The notes: generated by a model from the sequence alone, not told the origin. DNA of 64,000 nt from Burkholderiales bacterium (GCA_016716275.1 JADJWR010000002.1:806001-870000), one strand, 5' to 3'; shown: positions 9,194 to 18,682, counted from the stretch's first letter. Made by a program: numbers and translations.

Positions 9194-10120
9194 TCAGGCA
9201 CGCCGCGGCCGCCAGGCCACCAGCGCCACGCCGGCGCAGGTCACCGCCACGCCGGCAGTGGTCAGCGACGTCGGCACGACGGCGAACAGCCACCATTCCA
9301 GCAGCACGGCGATGATCGGCGTCAGGTACAGCAGGCTGGTCACGCGGGTGGCCTCGCCGCGGCGCATCAGCGTGTGCAGCGCGTTGACCGCGAGGATCGA
9401 CGAGAAGATCACCAGGAAGCCGATCGCGCCGGCCAGCCCCCAGGCCGGCCGCACCTCGAAGCCCTCGACGGCGACGGCCAGCGGCAGCAGCGTCAGCACC
9501 GTCGCTGCGAACTGCACCAGCGCCGCCGAGCGCAGGTCCACCGTCGGGCAGAAGGCGCGCTGGTAAAGCGTGCCGACGGTGATCGCCGCCAGCGCGAACA
9601 GCACGCAGGCCAGCGCGCCGAGGCTCAGCGCCCGCACGTCGACCCTGTGCCAGACCACCAGCGCCACGCCCGCCAGCCCCAGCAGCACGCCGAGCCACTG
9701 CCGCTCGCGCAGCCGTTCGCCGAGCAGCCAGGCGGCGATGATCGCGGTGGCCAGCGGCTGCAACGAAAGCACCAGCGCGGCGATGCCGGCCGACATGCCG
9801 AGGTACTGCGCGTAGTGGCTGCCGCCGAGGTTGGCGGCGTGCATCAGCAGGCCGGCGACGACCACGTGCGTCCACTGCGCGCCGGTCGCCGGCCAGCGCA
9901 GCCGCTCGCGGCGGTGCCACCACAGCGCCAGCGGCAGCAACAGCAGCACGCCGGTGGCGAAGCGCAGCACCAGGAAGGTGAACGGCGGCGCGTACTGCAG
10001 GCCGGCCTTGGTCGCCAGATAACCGGAACCCCAGGCGGTGACGAAGAACCAGGCCAGCACCGGCGAGGCGAGCCAGCGCGCCTCGGCGGGCGGTTGCAGT
10101 GGGGCTGCGGCGGGGGTCAT
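9194..10120 (-). CDS. EamA/DMT-family membrane transporter
   Basis: The 308-residue protein shows ten predicted transmembrane helices arranged as two EamA repeats, with WGSGYLATKAGLQYAPPFTFLVLRF opening the first repeat. The segment LAVNALHTLMRRGEATRVTSLLYLTPIIAVLLEWWLF is typical of the second. Drug/metabolite transporters of this kind usually export amino acids, nucleobases or small metabolites. The start is set at ATG 10120 because the upstream in-frame extension is Ala/Asp-rich and lacks a ribosome site. The stop lies 22 bp before the MFS start, so this is probably the first gene of a three-gene unit. Confidence 0.85.
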   Translation of the reverse strand: MTPAAAPLQPPAEARWLASPVLAWFFVTAWGSGYLATKAGLQYAPPFTFLVLRFATGVLLLLPLALWWHRRERLRWPATGAQWTHVVVAGLLMHAANLGGSHYAQYLGMSAGIAALVLSLQPLATAIIAAWLLGERLRERQWLGVLLGLAGVALVVWHRVDVRALSLGALACVLFALAAITVGTLYQRAFCPTVDLRSAALVQFAATVLTLLPLAVAVEGFEVRPAWGLAGAIGFLVIFSSILAVNALHTLMRRGEATRVTSLLYLTPIIAVLLEWWLFAVVPTSLTTAGVAVTCAGVALVAWRPRRA

Positions 10121-10304
10121 CGGCAAAGGCGCGATTGTCGCATCGGCCGTTGCGGCGGCGACACCGTGCGACGCATTGGCCGTGCGCCGGCCGCCGATCT
10201 TCACCCGGCGGCATCGCCTTCCGTCGATTGCCGCGCGTCAAGTCGTCTACTAAAGACCGACCCTAGGATGGCAGGAAAGCGATCGGAGCACGGGAGAAGT
10301 CGCG

Positions 10305-11741
10305 ATGTTCCAGCGGACGAGTGGCTGGCGGCTCGGCGAGGCAACCGGGCGCGCGGTGCTGCGACTGACGGCCGCATCGGTGCTGCTCGTTGTCGCCGGC
10401 TGCATGTCGATCCCCTCTGTACCCGACCGGCCGCCGACACTTTCCGGTCATCCGCTGGACAGCCCATCAGCGCCGCAGGCGGTCGCGGTGGTGGCGTCGC
10501 CCGCCCCGCCGCAGGCAAGCGTGATCGCGAAGCTCGCCGAATCCGGCGAAGCGGCCAAGTCGGTCGCCGGCGGAGCGGCTCTCGGAGCCTATGTCGGCTA
10601 CATCCTGCTCATGCCGCTGGCACTGGTCGCCGCGGGCCCGGCGGGAATCCTTGCAGCGCCTTCGATCATCGGCGGCGCGGCGGTCGTCGGCGGCGTCGTC
10701 GGCACGGCGGCGGCCGTGGACAGCCTCGTGCCGAAGGAAGAGGCGGCGGCGATCGAGCGCCTAGCGCAGGACTTCGTCGTCCAGCTTCGGCTTTCCGAGG
10801 CGACGGCGGAGGCGGTGGTGGCCGGCATCAGGAAGTTCTCCCGCCTCGACGCCGCGGTCACCGACGGCGGCGCAGGGGCAGTGCCCAGTGATTTTCGTGC
10901 GCTGCGCGAGCGCGGCTTCGGCGCGGCGATCGAGGTGAAGGTGAAGGAGGTCGGTTTCGTCGGCTCGGGCGCCGACCCGCTGATGGCGCTGTTCATCACC
11001 GCGGAAGCGCGGCTCGTCGACACCGCCACCGGGCAGGCGGCCGGGCTGCGCGGCCTCGTCTACCTCAGTCCGCAGCACGGGATACGCGTCTGGACCCAGG
11101 ACGGCGCGGAGCTGACGAGGCAGGAGATCCTCCGCGGCACCAACACGCTGGCCGAGCGGGTGGTCGACGACCTGGTCCTGCGTGCCGTGGGCGATACGGA
11201 GCCGTCCGATCCCGACTTCGAGATCTGCGGCCTGGCGCCGCGGCGTCCCAAGCCTCAGTGGAGCGGTGTCCTCCTGTTCGGCTCGAAGCAGCCGGTGGAT
11301 TCGACGGTCGAGTCGGTCACGCCGCTGCTGGAATGGGAAGAAGAGATACGCGAACAGTGGGGGCTGCCTGGCGCAGGCGAACTCGCCTACGACCTGCGGA
11401 TCTGGAGCGTCGTCGACGGCGCGCCGGGCGCTCTCGCGTACGAAAGGGTGGGACTTGCGCAGCCTCGGCACCTCGTCGAGGCGCCGCTGAAAGCCGGCTC
11501 GACGTACTTCTGGAGCGTTCGCCTGCGACACGTGAAGGACGGCCGGACAAGCGTCAGCCGATGGAGCGCATCGAACACGCCGATCGTCCACCTCGGCGGG
11601 CAGCTCAGGGACGCACTGTTCTACTCACACGTCGTCGACGGGACCGTGCAGCCTTTGCCGTGTCCAGGCGGCGACGTGTATCCCTGCCGCTGGCTCGACT
11701 TCATTCCCGCCGCCAACTACCACCGCTTCAGGACGCCCTGA
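10305..11741 (+). CDS. Predicted lipoprotein with glycine-zipper-like segment, function unknown
   Basis: The 478-residue protein begins with a basic N-terminus and a hydrophobic stretch ending in the lipobox VVAGC (Cys33), so export and lipidation are likely. A hydrophobic Gly/Ala-rich region (about 85-140, for example GGAAVVGGVVGTAAAVDSL) resembles glycine-zipper segments and could insert in a membrane. The rest is soluble and has no motif I recognise; its C-terminal third has a fibronectin-like look (strand-rich, ending TSVSRWSASNTPIVHL). A single start at 10305 is preceded by GGGAGAAG. It is flanked by divergent and convergent neighbours, so it is monocistronic. Confidence 0.7.
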   Translation: MFQRTSGWRLGEATGRAVLRLTAASVLLVVAGCMSIPSVPDRPPTLSGHPLDSPSAPQAVAVVASPAPPQASVIAKLAESGEAAKSVAGGAALGAYVGYILLMPLALVAAGPAGILAAPSIIGGAAVVGGVVGTAAAVDSLVPKEEAAAIERLAQDFVVQLRLSEATAEAVVAGIRKFSRLDAAVTDGGAGAVPSDFRALRERGFGAAIEVKVKEVGFVGSGADPLMALFITAEARLVDTATGQAAGLRGLVYLSPQHGIRVWTQDGAELTRQEILRGTNTLAERVVDDLVLRAVGDTEPSDPDFEICGLAPRRPKPQWSGVLLFGSKQPVDSTVESVTPLLEWEEEIREQWGLPGAGELAYDLRIWSVVDGAPGALAYERVGLAQPRHLVEAPLKAGSTYFWSVRLRHVKDGRTSVSRWSASNTPIVHLGGQLRDALFYSHVVDGTVQPLPCPGGDVYPCRWLDFIPAANYHRFRTP

Positions 11742-11753
11742 GCCAATCGCCTG

Positions 11754-12653
11754 CTACGCCTCGCGGATCAGCAGCAGCGGCGTGGCGCAGTGGGCGGCGA
11801 CGCGCTGCGCCACCGAGCCGAGCACGGCGGCCTTCACGGCGCCGTAGCCGTGCGAGCCCATCACCAGCAGGTCGAGTTTCCTCTTCTTCGCGAAGGCTGC
11901 GATCTCGTCGCCGGCCGGACCGGCCAGGCGGACGGCGTCGATGGCGATTGCCGCCTTGTCGAACAGCGCGCGCACCGGCTCGACCGCCTTGTCGAAGGCC
12001 TGCTGCTGCATTGCCTTGATCTCCTCGGCCGAGTATGCGGGCAGGGCGATGCCGGCCATGTCGGGCATGGTGCTGCCGGCGAACTCGGGCACCGCGTGGA
12101 TCAGCGTGAACTTCGGCTGCGCGCCGAACAGCGGCAGGTGCTTCAGCACGTAGCTGGCCGCGGCGACGCCGTAGCCGCTGCCGTCGACGGCGATGCCGAC
12201 CTGCAGCGAATCGCCCGGCGCCGGGCCGTCGCCGCGCAGCAGCAGCAGCGGCTTCTTCGTGCGGCCGAGCACGCCGAGCGTCACCGAGCCGAACAGCAGA
12301 CTGGCCAGTGCGCCGTGGCCGTGCGAGCCCATTGCGATCAGGTCGGCCTCGGACTCGTCGGCGTGGCGGGCGATCGCCTCGGCAGGATGGCCGATCGCGT
12401 AGTCGGCGCTCGCCGCCAGCCCGGCCCGCTTCAACGCCGACAGCGCGCCCTTCAGGGCCTTCTTCGATTCATCCTCGTAGTAGTCGGTGACGGCCGCCTT
12501 GCCGATCAGTCGTGCGGCGCGCACCGGCACCTGCAGCTGGACGTTGAGCAGCTGCACCTCGGGACTGGCGCCGGCGAGTGTCGTGCGCGAGGCGATGAAA
12601 TCGATGGCCGCGCGGCTGTACTTGCTGCCGTCGACCGGCACCAGGATCTTCAT
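11754..12653 (-). CDS. Tandem universal stress protein (UspA x2)
   Basis: The 299-residue protein consists of two UspA domains. The first starts MKILVPVDGSKYS and ends with the ATP-binding motif MGSHGHGALASLLFGS. The second starts LQVGIAVDGSG and ends MGSHGYGAVKAAVLGS followed by PLLLIREA. Both halves keep the G-2x-G-9x-G-S nucleotide motif, so both may bind ATP. Tandem Usps are cytoplasmic stress proteins, usually induced by growth arrest or oxidative stress. The start at 12653 matches the typical Usp N-terminus; a longer frame to 12782 has no family match. It is monocistronic and convergent with the lipoprotein gene. Confidence 0.92.
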   Translation of the reverse strand: MKILVPVDGSKYSRAAIDFIASRTTLAGASPEVQLLNVQLQVPVRAARLIGKAAVTDYYEDESKKALKGALSALKRAGLAASADYAIGHPAEAIARHADESEADLIAMGSHGHGALASLLFGSVTLGVLGRTKKPLLLLRGDGPAPGDSLQVGIAVDGSGYGVAAASYVLKHLPLFGAQPKFTLIHAVPEFAGSTMPDMAGIALPAYSAEEIKAMQQQAFDKAVEPVRALFDKAAIAIDAVRLAGPAGDEIAAFAKKRKLDLLVMGSHGYGAVKAAVLGSVAQRVAAHCATPLLLIREA

Positions 12654-12759
12654 GGGCGTGTTCCCAGCGTGTTGTCTCTGCCTGCCTGCTTCGCGGCAGT
12701 CTACGTCAGCGCCGGCGCCGTCCGAGGCCCTTGCATAATCGGCGGCGGACACCGAGCCG

Positions 12760-14121
12760 ATGCCTGCCCTGCTGCGCCACACGCTGCTGTCGATCCGCGA
12801 TTTCCTGCTCGCCGCCGGCCCGTTCGTGCTGGTCGCCGCGGCTCTGCTGTGGATTGCCTACGAGCTGCTCGACCCGGCGCCGCCGCATCGTGTCGTGCTT
12901 GCCACCGGGCCGGAGCAGGGCGCCTATGCCGAATTCGGCCGGGCCTACGCGCAGGCGCTGGCGCGCCACGGCATCGAGGTGCAGCTGCGCGCCACCGAGG
13001 GCTCGGCGGAGAACCTGCGCCTGCTGCGCGACGGGCGCGAGCAGGTCGATCTCGCCTTCGCGCAGGGCGGCGCCGGCGAGGCCCTGTACGCCGCCGACGA
13101 GGACACCAGCGGCCTGCCGCTGGTGTCGATCGGCAGCCTGTTCTACGAGCCGGTGTGGATCTTCTACCGCAGCGCGCTGCGCGGCACAGCGGCCGGGCCG
13201 ACGCCGCTGGCGCAGGTCGGCGAACTGGCCGGGCTGCGCGTGAACCTCGGCCCGCCCGGCGCCGGCAGCCGCAACCTGATGCTGAAGCTGCTGCACGCCA
13301 ACCGGGTCGACCTGTCGTCGATGCGGGTGTCGGCGCTGGGGCCGACCGCGGCGGTGATGGCGCTGCTGGCGGGCGAGATGGACGCGATCGTCCTGGTGTC
13401 GGCGCCGGAGTCGCCGCTGGTGCAGATGCTGCTGATCACGCCGGGCATCGGGCTGTTCGAGTTCGCCCAGGCCGAGGCCTACGCACGCCGCTTCGGCTTC
13501 GTCAGCAGCCTGCGGCTGCCGCGCGGCGTGGTCGACCTGGCGCACGACCTGCCGCCGCGCGACGTGGCGCTGGTGGCCGCCACCGCGACCATCGCGGCGC
13601 GCGAGAAGACCCACCCGGCGATCGTGCAGCTCTTCGTGCAGGCGGCGCGCGAAGTGCACGGCGGGCCGGGCTGGTTTGCCCGCGCCGGCGAGTTCCCGCG
13701 CGCCGAATCGCCCGAGCTGCCGCTGGCGGCGGAGGCGGCGCGCTTCTACCGGAGCGGGCCGCCGCTGCTGCAGCGCTACCTGCCGTTCTGGCTGGCCAAC
13801 CTGATCGACCGCATGTGGGTGGTGCTGCTGTCGATCGTCGCGGTGCTGATCCCGGCCTCGCGGGTGGTGCCGCCGCTGTACGAGTTCCGCGTCCGCTCGC
13901 GTATCTTCCGCTGGTACGGACAGCTGCGCGGCATCGAGCTGCAGACCGACGCGGCGGCCGCCGACCGCGCGCGGCTGCTGCGCGAGCTCGACGAGCTGGA
14001 GGCCAAGGTCGGCCGGATCACGGTGCCGCTGTCGCATACCGACGAGCTGTACGCGCTGCGCAGCCACATCGAACTGGTGCGCGCCAGGCTGCGCGCCGCG
14101 GGGGCAGGGGACGGGCAATGA
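12760..14121 (+). CDS. Membrane-anchored TAXI-family TRAP solute-binding protein
   Basis: The 453-residue protein has an N-terminal membrane helix (about 17-40) instead of a cleavable signal peptide. A TAXI-type periplasmic binding domain follows: VVLATGPEQGAYAEFGRAYAQAL at its start, then GGAGEALY, LRVNLGPPGAGSRNLMLKLL and ALVAATATIAAREKTHPAIVQLF. A second hydrophobic helix (around 345-365) precedes a cytoplasmic coiled-coil-like tail (ELDELEAKVGRITVPLSHTDELYALRSH region). TAXI proteins normally deliver dicarboxylates or glutamate to DctQM permeases, but none is present here. The anchored, tailed form suggests a sensing or scaffold role; that is inference. The stop overlaps the nicotinamidase start as ATGA. 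Confidence 0.82.
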   Translation: MPALLRHTLLSIRDFLLAAGPFVLVAAALLWIAYELLDPAPPHRVVLATGPEQGAYAEFGRAYAQALARHGIEVQLRATEGSAENLRLLRDGREQVDLAFAQGGAGEALYAADEDTSGLPLVSIGSLFYEPVWIFYRSALRGTAAGPTPLAQVGELAGLRVNLGPPGAGSRNLMLKLLHANRVDLSSMRVSALGPTAAVMALLAGEMDAIVLVSAPESPLVQMLLITPGIGLFEFAQAEAYARRFGFVSSLRLPRGVVDLAHDLPPRDVALVAATATIAAREKTHPAIVQLFVQAAREVHGGPGWFARAGEFPRAESPELPLAAEAARFYRSGPPLLQRYLPFWLANLIDRMWVVLLSIVAVLIPASRVVPPLYEFRVRSRIFRWYGQLRGIELQTDAAAADRARLLRELDELEAKVGRITVPLSHTDELYALRSHIELVRARLRAAGAGDGQ

Positions 14122-14735
14122 ACGCCGCGACGGTGCTGCTGCTGGTCGACGTGCAGAACGACTTCCTGCCCGGCGGGCGGCTCGCCGTGCCGCGCGGCGA
14201 CGAGGTGGTGCCGATCGCCAACCGGCTGGCGGCGCGCTTCGCCAACGTGATCCTGACGCAGGACTGGCACCCGGCCAACCACGTCTCGTTCGCCTCGCAC
14301 CATCCGGGCCGGCAGCCTTTCGAGACGATCGAGCTGCCGTACGGCCGGCAGGTGCTGTGGCCCGATCACTGCGTGCAGGCGAGCCGCGGCGCCGAGTTTG
14401 CCGCCGGGCTCGACGTGCCGCACGCGCAGGCGGTGGTCCGCAAGGGCTACCACGCGCACACCGACAGCTACTCGGCGCTGCTCGAGGCCGACCGCGCCAC
14501 GCCGACCGGGCTGGCCGGCATGCTGCGCGAGCGCGCCATCCGCCGCGTCTATGTCTGCGGCCTGGCCACCGACTTCTGTGTCGCCTTCAGCGCGATCGAC
14601 GCGCAGGCGGCCGGTTTCGAAACCTGGGTGATCGAGGACGCCTGCCGCGCCATCGACACCCGCGGCTCGCTGGCCGCGGCGCACCGCGCCCTGGCCGCCG
14701 CCGGCGTGCGGACGGTCGCCTCGGAGCAGATCTGA
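14118..14735 (+). CDS. pncA: Nicotinamidase / isochorismatase-family hydrolase
   Basis: The 205-residue protein has all PncA landmarks. These are catalytic Asp11 in LVDVQNDFLPGG, metal ligands Asp49 and His51 in DWHPANHVSF with His84 in WPDHC, catalytic Lys109 in VVRKGYHAHTDSYSA and nucleophile Cys154 in CGLATDFCV. It should deamidate nicotinamide to nicotinate for NAD salvage. The ATG overlaps the stop of the TAXI gene (ATGA), so the two are translationally coupled; no functional connection between them is known to me. Confidence 0.93.
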   Translation: MNAATVLLLVDVQNDFLPGGRLAVPRGDEVVPIANRLAARFANVILTQDWHPANHVSFASHHPGRQPFETIELPYGRQVLWPDHCVQASRGAEFAAGLDVPHAQAVVRKGYHAHTDSYSALLEADRATPTGLAGMLRERAIRRVYVCGLATDFCVAFSAIDAQAAGFETWVIEDACRAIDTRGSLAAAHRALAAAGVRTVASEQI

Positions 14736-14793
14736 CAGCCGCGCTACCCTTCGGCTGACGACGCATCTTCCGCCACCGAATCGCCACCGACCC

Positions 14794-17493
14794 GTGCTGA
14801 ACAAGATCCTCTCCCGCGCGCCGCTGCACGAACACGCCGAGCCGGCGCAGCGCCTGCTCGGCATCGCCGAACTGCCGCCGGAATCGGCCGAGCTCCGCCG
14901 GTTGCTGCGCACCGATCCGGCGCCCGAGGTGCGGGCCGCCGCCGCGCGCCGCTGCGCCGACGGGGTCGCGCTCACCGAAGTCTGGCAGGCCGACGCCGAG
15001 CCGCAGGTGCGGCTGGCGATCGTCGAGTCGCTTGGCCGCTGGCTCGACGGCGTCGACGGCGAGCGGCGGCGCGCCGCGGTCGAGGCGATCGGCAGCCAGG
15101 ATCTGCTGGCCGAGATCGCGCTGACGGCGCCGCACGCACCGGTGCGGCTGGCTGCCGCCGAGCGGGTCATCGAGGAGGCTGCGCTGCGCCGGCTGGCCGA
15201 CGGCGCGAAGGACAAGGATCGCGGCGTGGCTCGGCTGGCGAAGCAGCGGGTCGAGGCGATCGAGCGCCGCGCCACGCAGGCGGAACAGGCCGACGCGCTG
15301 CTGGCGCAGGCCGAGGCGCTGGTCGGGCAGCCGGGCGCGGTGGTGATGGCGGCGGTCGAACTGGAGCGGCGCTGGAAGGGGCTCGGGCTCGTCGACGAGC
15401 CCGAGCGGCAGGCGCGCTGGGATGCCGCCGGCGCGGCGCTGCAGTCGCGCTTCGAGCGCGAGCGTGACGAGCAGCGGGCGAAGGCCGATTTCTCGCGTCG
15501 GCTCGCCGAGTGGCTGGCCGGCCACTCGGCCACGCCGCACGCCGATGCGCTGCCGCAGCTGCGCCTCGAGCTGGAGTCGCTGCGCACGCGGGCGCAGGCG
15601 CTCGCCGATGCCGGCGCGCTGGCCCGGCTGGCGCAGGCGGAAGCGTCGATCGCGCAGTGGGAGCAGGCGGCGCCGGCGCTCGCGGCTGCCGAGTCGCTGG
15701 TCGAGGAGGCGGAGCGGCTGGCTGCCGACACCGGCATCGACAACGCGCAGCTGCCGCTGCGCTGGCAGGCGCTCGAGCTGGCGGTGCGCACGCCGGACCT
15801 GACGCGGCGCTTCGAGGCGGCGATCATGGTGATCGAGAGCCGCCGGCTGGCGCAGATGCGCGCCGTGCAGCAGGAGGAAAGCGCGGCGCGGCACCAGCTG
15901 CACACGCTGCTGCACGAGGCGGAGGTCGCGCTGGCGGCCGGCCAGGTGCAGGCAGCGCGCGCCGCCGCCGACCAGACGCGGGCGCTGAAGGCCGCCGCCG
16001 GCACGCTGCCGAAGCCGACCGTCCAGCGGCTGAGCCGCGTCGTGCAGCAGATCGGCGAACTCGAGCGCTGGATGAGCTTCGGCCAGCACAACGCGCGGGT
16101 GCAGCTTTGCGAGCGCGCCGAGGCGCTGGCCAGCGAGACCCATCCGCCGGCGCAACTGGCCCGGGAAGTGCAGAAGCTGCGCGCCGACTGGAAGGCGCTC
16201 GACGAGCAGCACGCCGGCGTGCCGAAGTCGCTGTGGGAGCGGTTCGATGCCGCCTGCGAGAAGGCCTACGCGCCGGCGGCGCGGCACTTCGCCGAGCTGC
16301 ACGCCAGCCGCAAGCAGGCGCGCAAGCAGCGCGAGGAGTTCATCGCCGCCGCGGCGCAGGCGGCCGGCGAGCTGCTCGCCGCCGAGCCGCGCGACCTGAA
16401 GGCGGTCGAGCGCTGGCTGCGCGAGACCGACCAGGCCTGGCACCACGGCGAGCTGGGCAGCGTCGAGCCCGATTCGTGGAAGAAGCTCGACGCGAAATTG
16501 AAGCAGGCGGTCGCACCTCTGCGCGAGCTGCTCGGCCAGGCGCGCGGCGAAGCGAAGTCCGGCCGGCAGGCGCTGATCGCCGAGGCCGAGGCGCTGCTGG
16601 CGAAGGCGCAGGAGCGCGACGCACCGGCGCAGGCTCGCGCGCTGCAGGCACGCTGGACCGAGCATGCCAAGGCGCACCCGCTCGCCGGCCGCGACGAGCG
16701 GGCGCTGTGGGAGCGCTTCCGCGCCGCCTGCAACGCCGTGTTCGAGGCGCGCGACAGCCAGCGCAAGGAGGTCGACCACCGCCGGCACGAGCAGCGCCGC
16801 GCCTTCGAGCAGTTGTGCGAGCAGGCCGAGCAGCTGTCGCACGCTGACGAGACGGGCGAGGAAGACATCCGTCGCAGCCTGCGTGAACTGCAGCAGCAGT
16901 GGCGCGACGCGGCGGCGGCCCAGTCCGTGCCGCCGGCGCTCGAATCGCGCTTCCGCGCGGCGCGCAGCGCCGTCGAGGCGCTGCTCAAGGCGCGCAGCAG
17001 AGGCAAGGAAGCCGCGGTGTGGCAGGCGCTGCTGGCCAAGGCGCAGCTATGCGAGGAGCTCGATGCGGCGCTCGCCGCCGAGCCGCCGTTGCCAGTCGAC
17101 GGGCAGGCGCTGCGCGGCCGCTGGCAGGCGCTGCCGGCGCTGCCGGAGGGCTGGGAGAAGACGATGATCGCCCGCCGCGATCAGGCGCTGTCCGCCCTCG
17201 ACAGCGACGACGCGCGCTACGAGCAGCTCGACCGCATCGACGACGGCGTGGCGGTGCGCCGCGACGCACTGCTCGAACTCGAGCTGGCGCTCGGCCTGCC
17301 GAGCCCGGCCGAGCTCGCCAAGGAGCGGCTGGCGGTGCAGGTGAAGCAGTTGCGCAGCCGCTTCAAGGCGGCCCCCGGCGGCGGCAGCGCCGGCGAGATC
17401 CTGCTCGCCTGGTGCGCCACGCCTGGCGTGGCCGACGCGCGCGACCGCAGCCGCTGCGAGAAGATCGTCGAGTCGCTGCAGCGCCGCCACTGA
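14794..17493 (+). CDS. Long DUF349 repeat protein
   Basis: The 899-residue protein starts at a GTG (14794). Its N-terminal 130 residues look HEAT-like (repeats of VRLAIVESLGRWLDG type). The remainder is almost entirely helical and built of DUF349 repeats, with recurring W-x-L-x-x-x-H/A-hydrophobic motifs such as LRADWKALDEQHAGVPKSLW, followed by RFDAACEKAY and LWERFRAACNAVFEARDSQ. The protein is rich in Ala, Arg, Glu and Gln and probably forms extended coiled coils in the cytoplasm. The biochemical role of DUF349 proteins is not established. It stands alone, 58 bp after pncA. Confidence 0.82.
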   Translation: MLNKILSRAPLHEHAEPAQRLLGIAELPPESAELRRLLRTDPAPEVRAAAARRCADGVALTEVWQADAEPQVRLAIVESLGRWLDGVDGERRRAAVEAIGSQDLLAEIALTAPHAPVRLAAAERVIEEAALRRLADGAKDKDRGVARLAKQRVEAIERRATQAEQADALLAQAEALVGQPGAVVMAAVELERRWKGLGLVDEPERQARWDAAGAALQSRFERERDEQRAKADFSRRLAEWLAGHSATPHADALPQLRLELESLRTRAQALADAGALARLAQAEASIAQWEQAAPALAAAESLVEEAERLAADTGIDNAQLPLRWQALELAVRTPDLTRRFEAAIMVIESRRLAQMRAVQQEESAARHQLHTLLHEAEVALAAGQVQAARAAADQTRALKAAAGTLPKPTVQRLSRVVQQIGELERWMSFGQHNARVQLCERAEALASETHPPAQLAREVQKLRADWKALDEQHAGVPKSLWERFDAACEKAYAPAARHFAELHASRKQARKQREEFIAAAAQAAGELLAAEPRDLKAVERWLRETDQAWHHGELGSVEPDSWKKLDAKLKQAVAPLRELLGQARGEAKSGRQALIAEAEALLAKAQERDAPAQARALQARWTEHAKAHPLAGRDERALWERFRAACNAVFEARDSQRKEVDHRRHEQRRAFEQLCEQAEQLSHADETGEEDIRRSLRELQQQWRDAAAAQSVPPALESRFRAARSAVEALLKARSRGKEAAVWQALLAKAQLCEELDAALAAEPPLPVDGQALRGRWQALPALPEGWEKTMIARRDQALSALDSDDARYEQLDRIDDGVAVRRDALLELELALGLPSPAELAKERLAVQVKQLRSRFKAAPGGGSAGEILLAWCATPGVADARDRSRCEKIVESLQRRH

Positions 17494-17509
17494 TCCGGGG
17501 CGTGCCGGG

Positions 17510-17926
17510 GTGCCCGATCCGTTCGACCTGCAGCGGTTCGTCGACGCGCAACGCAGCGTCTACGCCGATGTGCGCGCCGAACTGGCCGAAGGCCGCAAGC
17601 GCAGCCACTGGATGTGGTTCGTCTTCCCGCAACTGAAGGGCCTCGGTCGCAGCGCCACCGCGCAGCACTACGGCATCGCCTCGAAGGCGGAAGCGCAGGC
17701 CTACTGGGTGCACCCGCTGCTCGGGCCGCGGCTGCGCGAGTGCACCGAGCTCGTGCTGGAGGTCGATCGAACGAGCGCAGGCGAGATCTTCGGCGCGCCC
17801 GACGACCTGAAGTTCCACTCGTGCATGACGCTGTTCGCGCATGCCACCGGCGAGCCGCTGTTCGGCCGCGCGCTGGAGAAGTACTTCGGCGGCCGGGACG
17901 ACGGGCAGACCCTGCGCCTGCTCTGA
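17510..17926 (+). CDS. DUF1810 family protein
   Basis: The 138-residue protein matches DUF1810 end to end. It has DLQRFVDAQ, the aromatic motif HWMWFVFPQLKGLGRS, YWVHPLLGPRLRECTELVL, and DDLKFHSCMTLFAHAT near the end. Family members are small cytoplasmic proteins, some annotated as calpastatin-like, without an established activity. The start is a GTG at 17510, 16 bp after the DUF349 gene, so the two may be co-transcribed. Confidence 0.88.
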   Translation: MPDPFDLQRFVDAQRSVYADVRAELAEGRKRSHWMWFVFPQLKGLGRSATAQHYGIASKAEAQAYWVHPLLGPRLRECTELVLEVDRTSAGEIFGAPDDLKFHSCMTLFAHATGEPLFGRALEKYFGGRDDGQTLRLL

Positions 17927-17942
17927 GCGGGCCGGTCCCGCC

Positions 17943-18542
17943 TCAGGACGCCGGCCGCCGGGCGATGACGGTGGCGAAGCGCTTGACCGACTGCCCGGGT
18001 GCCGGAAACTCGTCGATGCGGTCGAGCAGGATGGTCCAGTCGGCGAAGGTTTCGCGCAGCTCCGCCGGCGGGAACAGGCAGTGCCGCTGCGGGTCGAACA
18101 TCTGCATGTAGGTGGTGCCTTCGATCAGCACGTTCACTGCCGCGATGCCGCCCGGGGCGACCGCGCCGCGGATCTCGCGCAGCAGGCGGCGCGCGTCGGC
18201 GCAGTCGAAGAACATCAGCAGGCCGATCGCCGCCACGCTGTCCCAGCAGCGGTCGGCGCGCCAGCTTGCCAGGTCGCTGCGGCGGACACGCACCGGCAGA
18301 CCCTGTGCCCGCGCCCTGCGGGCCAGGTCGGCGACCGCCTGCCCGCAGGCGTCCAGCGCGTCGACCTCGTGGCCGGCGCGCGCCGCCGCCAGCGACAGGT
18401 TGCCGAGCCCGCAGCCGAGCTCGAGCACGCGGCCGGCGAGATGCGGCAGCGTCCAGGTCTCGAACGGGTTGAGCGCATAGTCCGCCGCGGCGATCTGGCG
18501 CTCGAACTGGCGGGCGAAGAATTCGACTGAGGTGGCGTTCAC
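17943..18542 (-). CDS. Class I SAM-dependent methyltransferase (TehB-like)
   Basis: The 199-residue protein has the Rossmann methyltransferase motif I VLELGCGLGNLSLAAA, an acidic motif II end (VDALDACG), and motif IV DSVAAIGLLMFFDC followed by LLREIRGAVAPGGIAAVNVL. Its size and the opening FFARQFERQIAAADYALNPFE are like the TehB/thiopurine-methyltransferase-like group. The acceptor is unknown. It is convergent with the DUF1810 gene and separated from the downstream-oriented fcc operon by that operon's terminator. Confidence 0.85.
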   Translation of the reverse strand: MNATSVEFFARQFERQIAAADYALNPFETWTLPHLAGRVLELGCGLGNLSLAAARAGHEVDALDACGQAVADLARRARAQGLPVRVRRSDLASWRADRCWDSVAAIGLLMFFDCADARRLLREIRGAVAPGGIAAVNVLIEGTTYMQMFDPQRHCLFPPAELRETFADWTILLDRIDEFPAPGQSVKRFATVIARRPAS

Positions 18543-18632
18543 GGCGCTCGGCGGCGGGCGATCACGCGAAGTCTGCCACGGCTGTCGATGGCGGTGCCGG
18601 CGCCGGCCGGTTCGAGGCGGTCAGGAAAAGAG

Positions 18633-18656
18633 GCGGCGTCCCGTCCGGGACGCCGC
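18633..18656 (-). terminator. Rho-independent terminator of the fcc operon
   Basis: A perfect 10-bp stem (GCGGCGTCCC and GGGACGCCGC) with a 4-base loop lies 27 bases beyond the fccB stop. On the minus strand it is followed by CTCTTTTCC, a short T-rich tract. Position and orientation fit termination of the minus-strand fccAB transcript. Confidence 0.75.
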
Positions 18657-18682
18657 GGCAGGGGCCGTGGGCCTGGCGCGCC

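Noticed and set aside
13776..16842. Long minus-strand open frames opposite the TAXI, pncA and DUF349 genes
   Set aside because: They are Ser/Ala/Arg-rich or Leu/Arg/Gln-rich shadows. The plus-strand frames carry clear domains.
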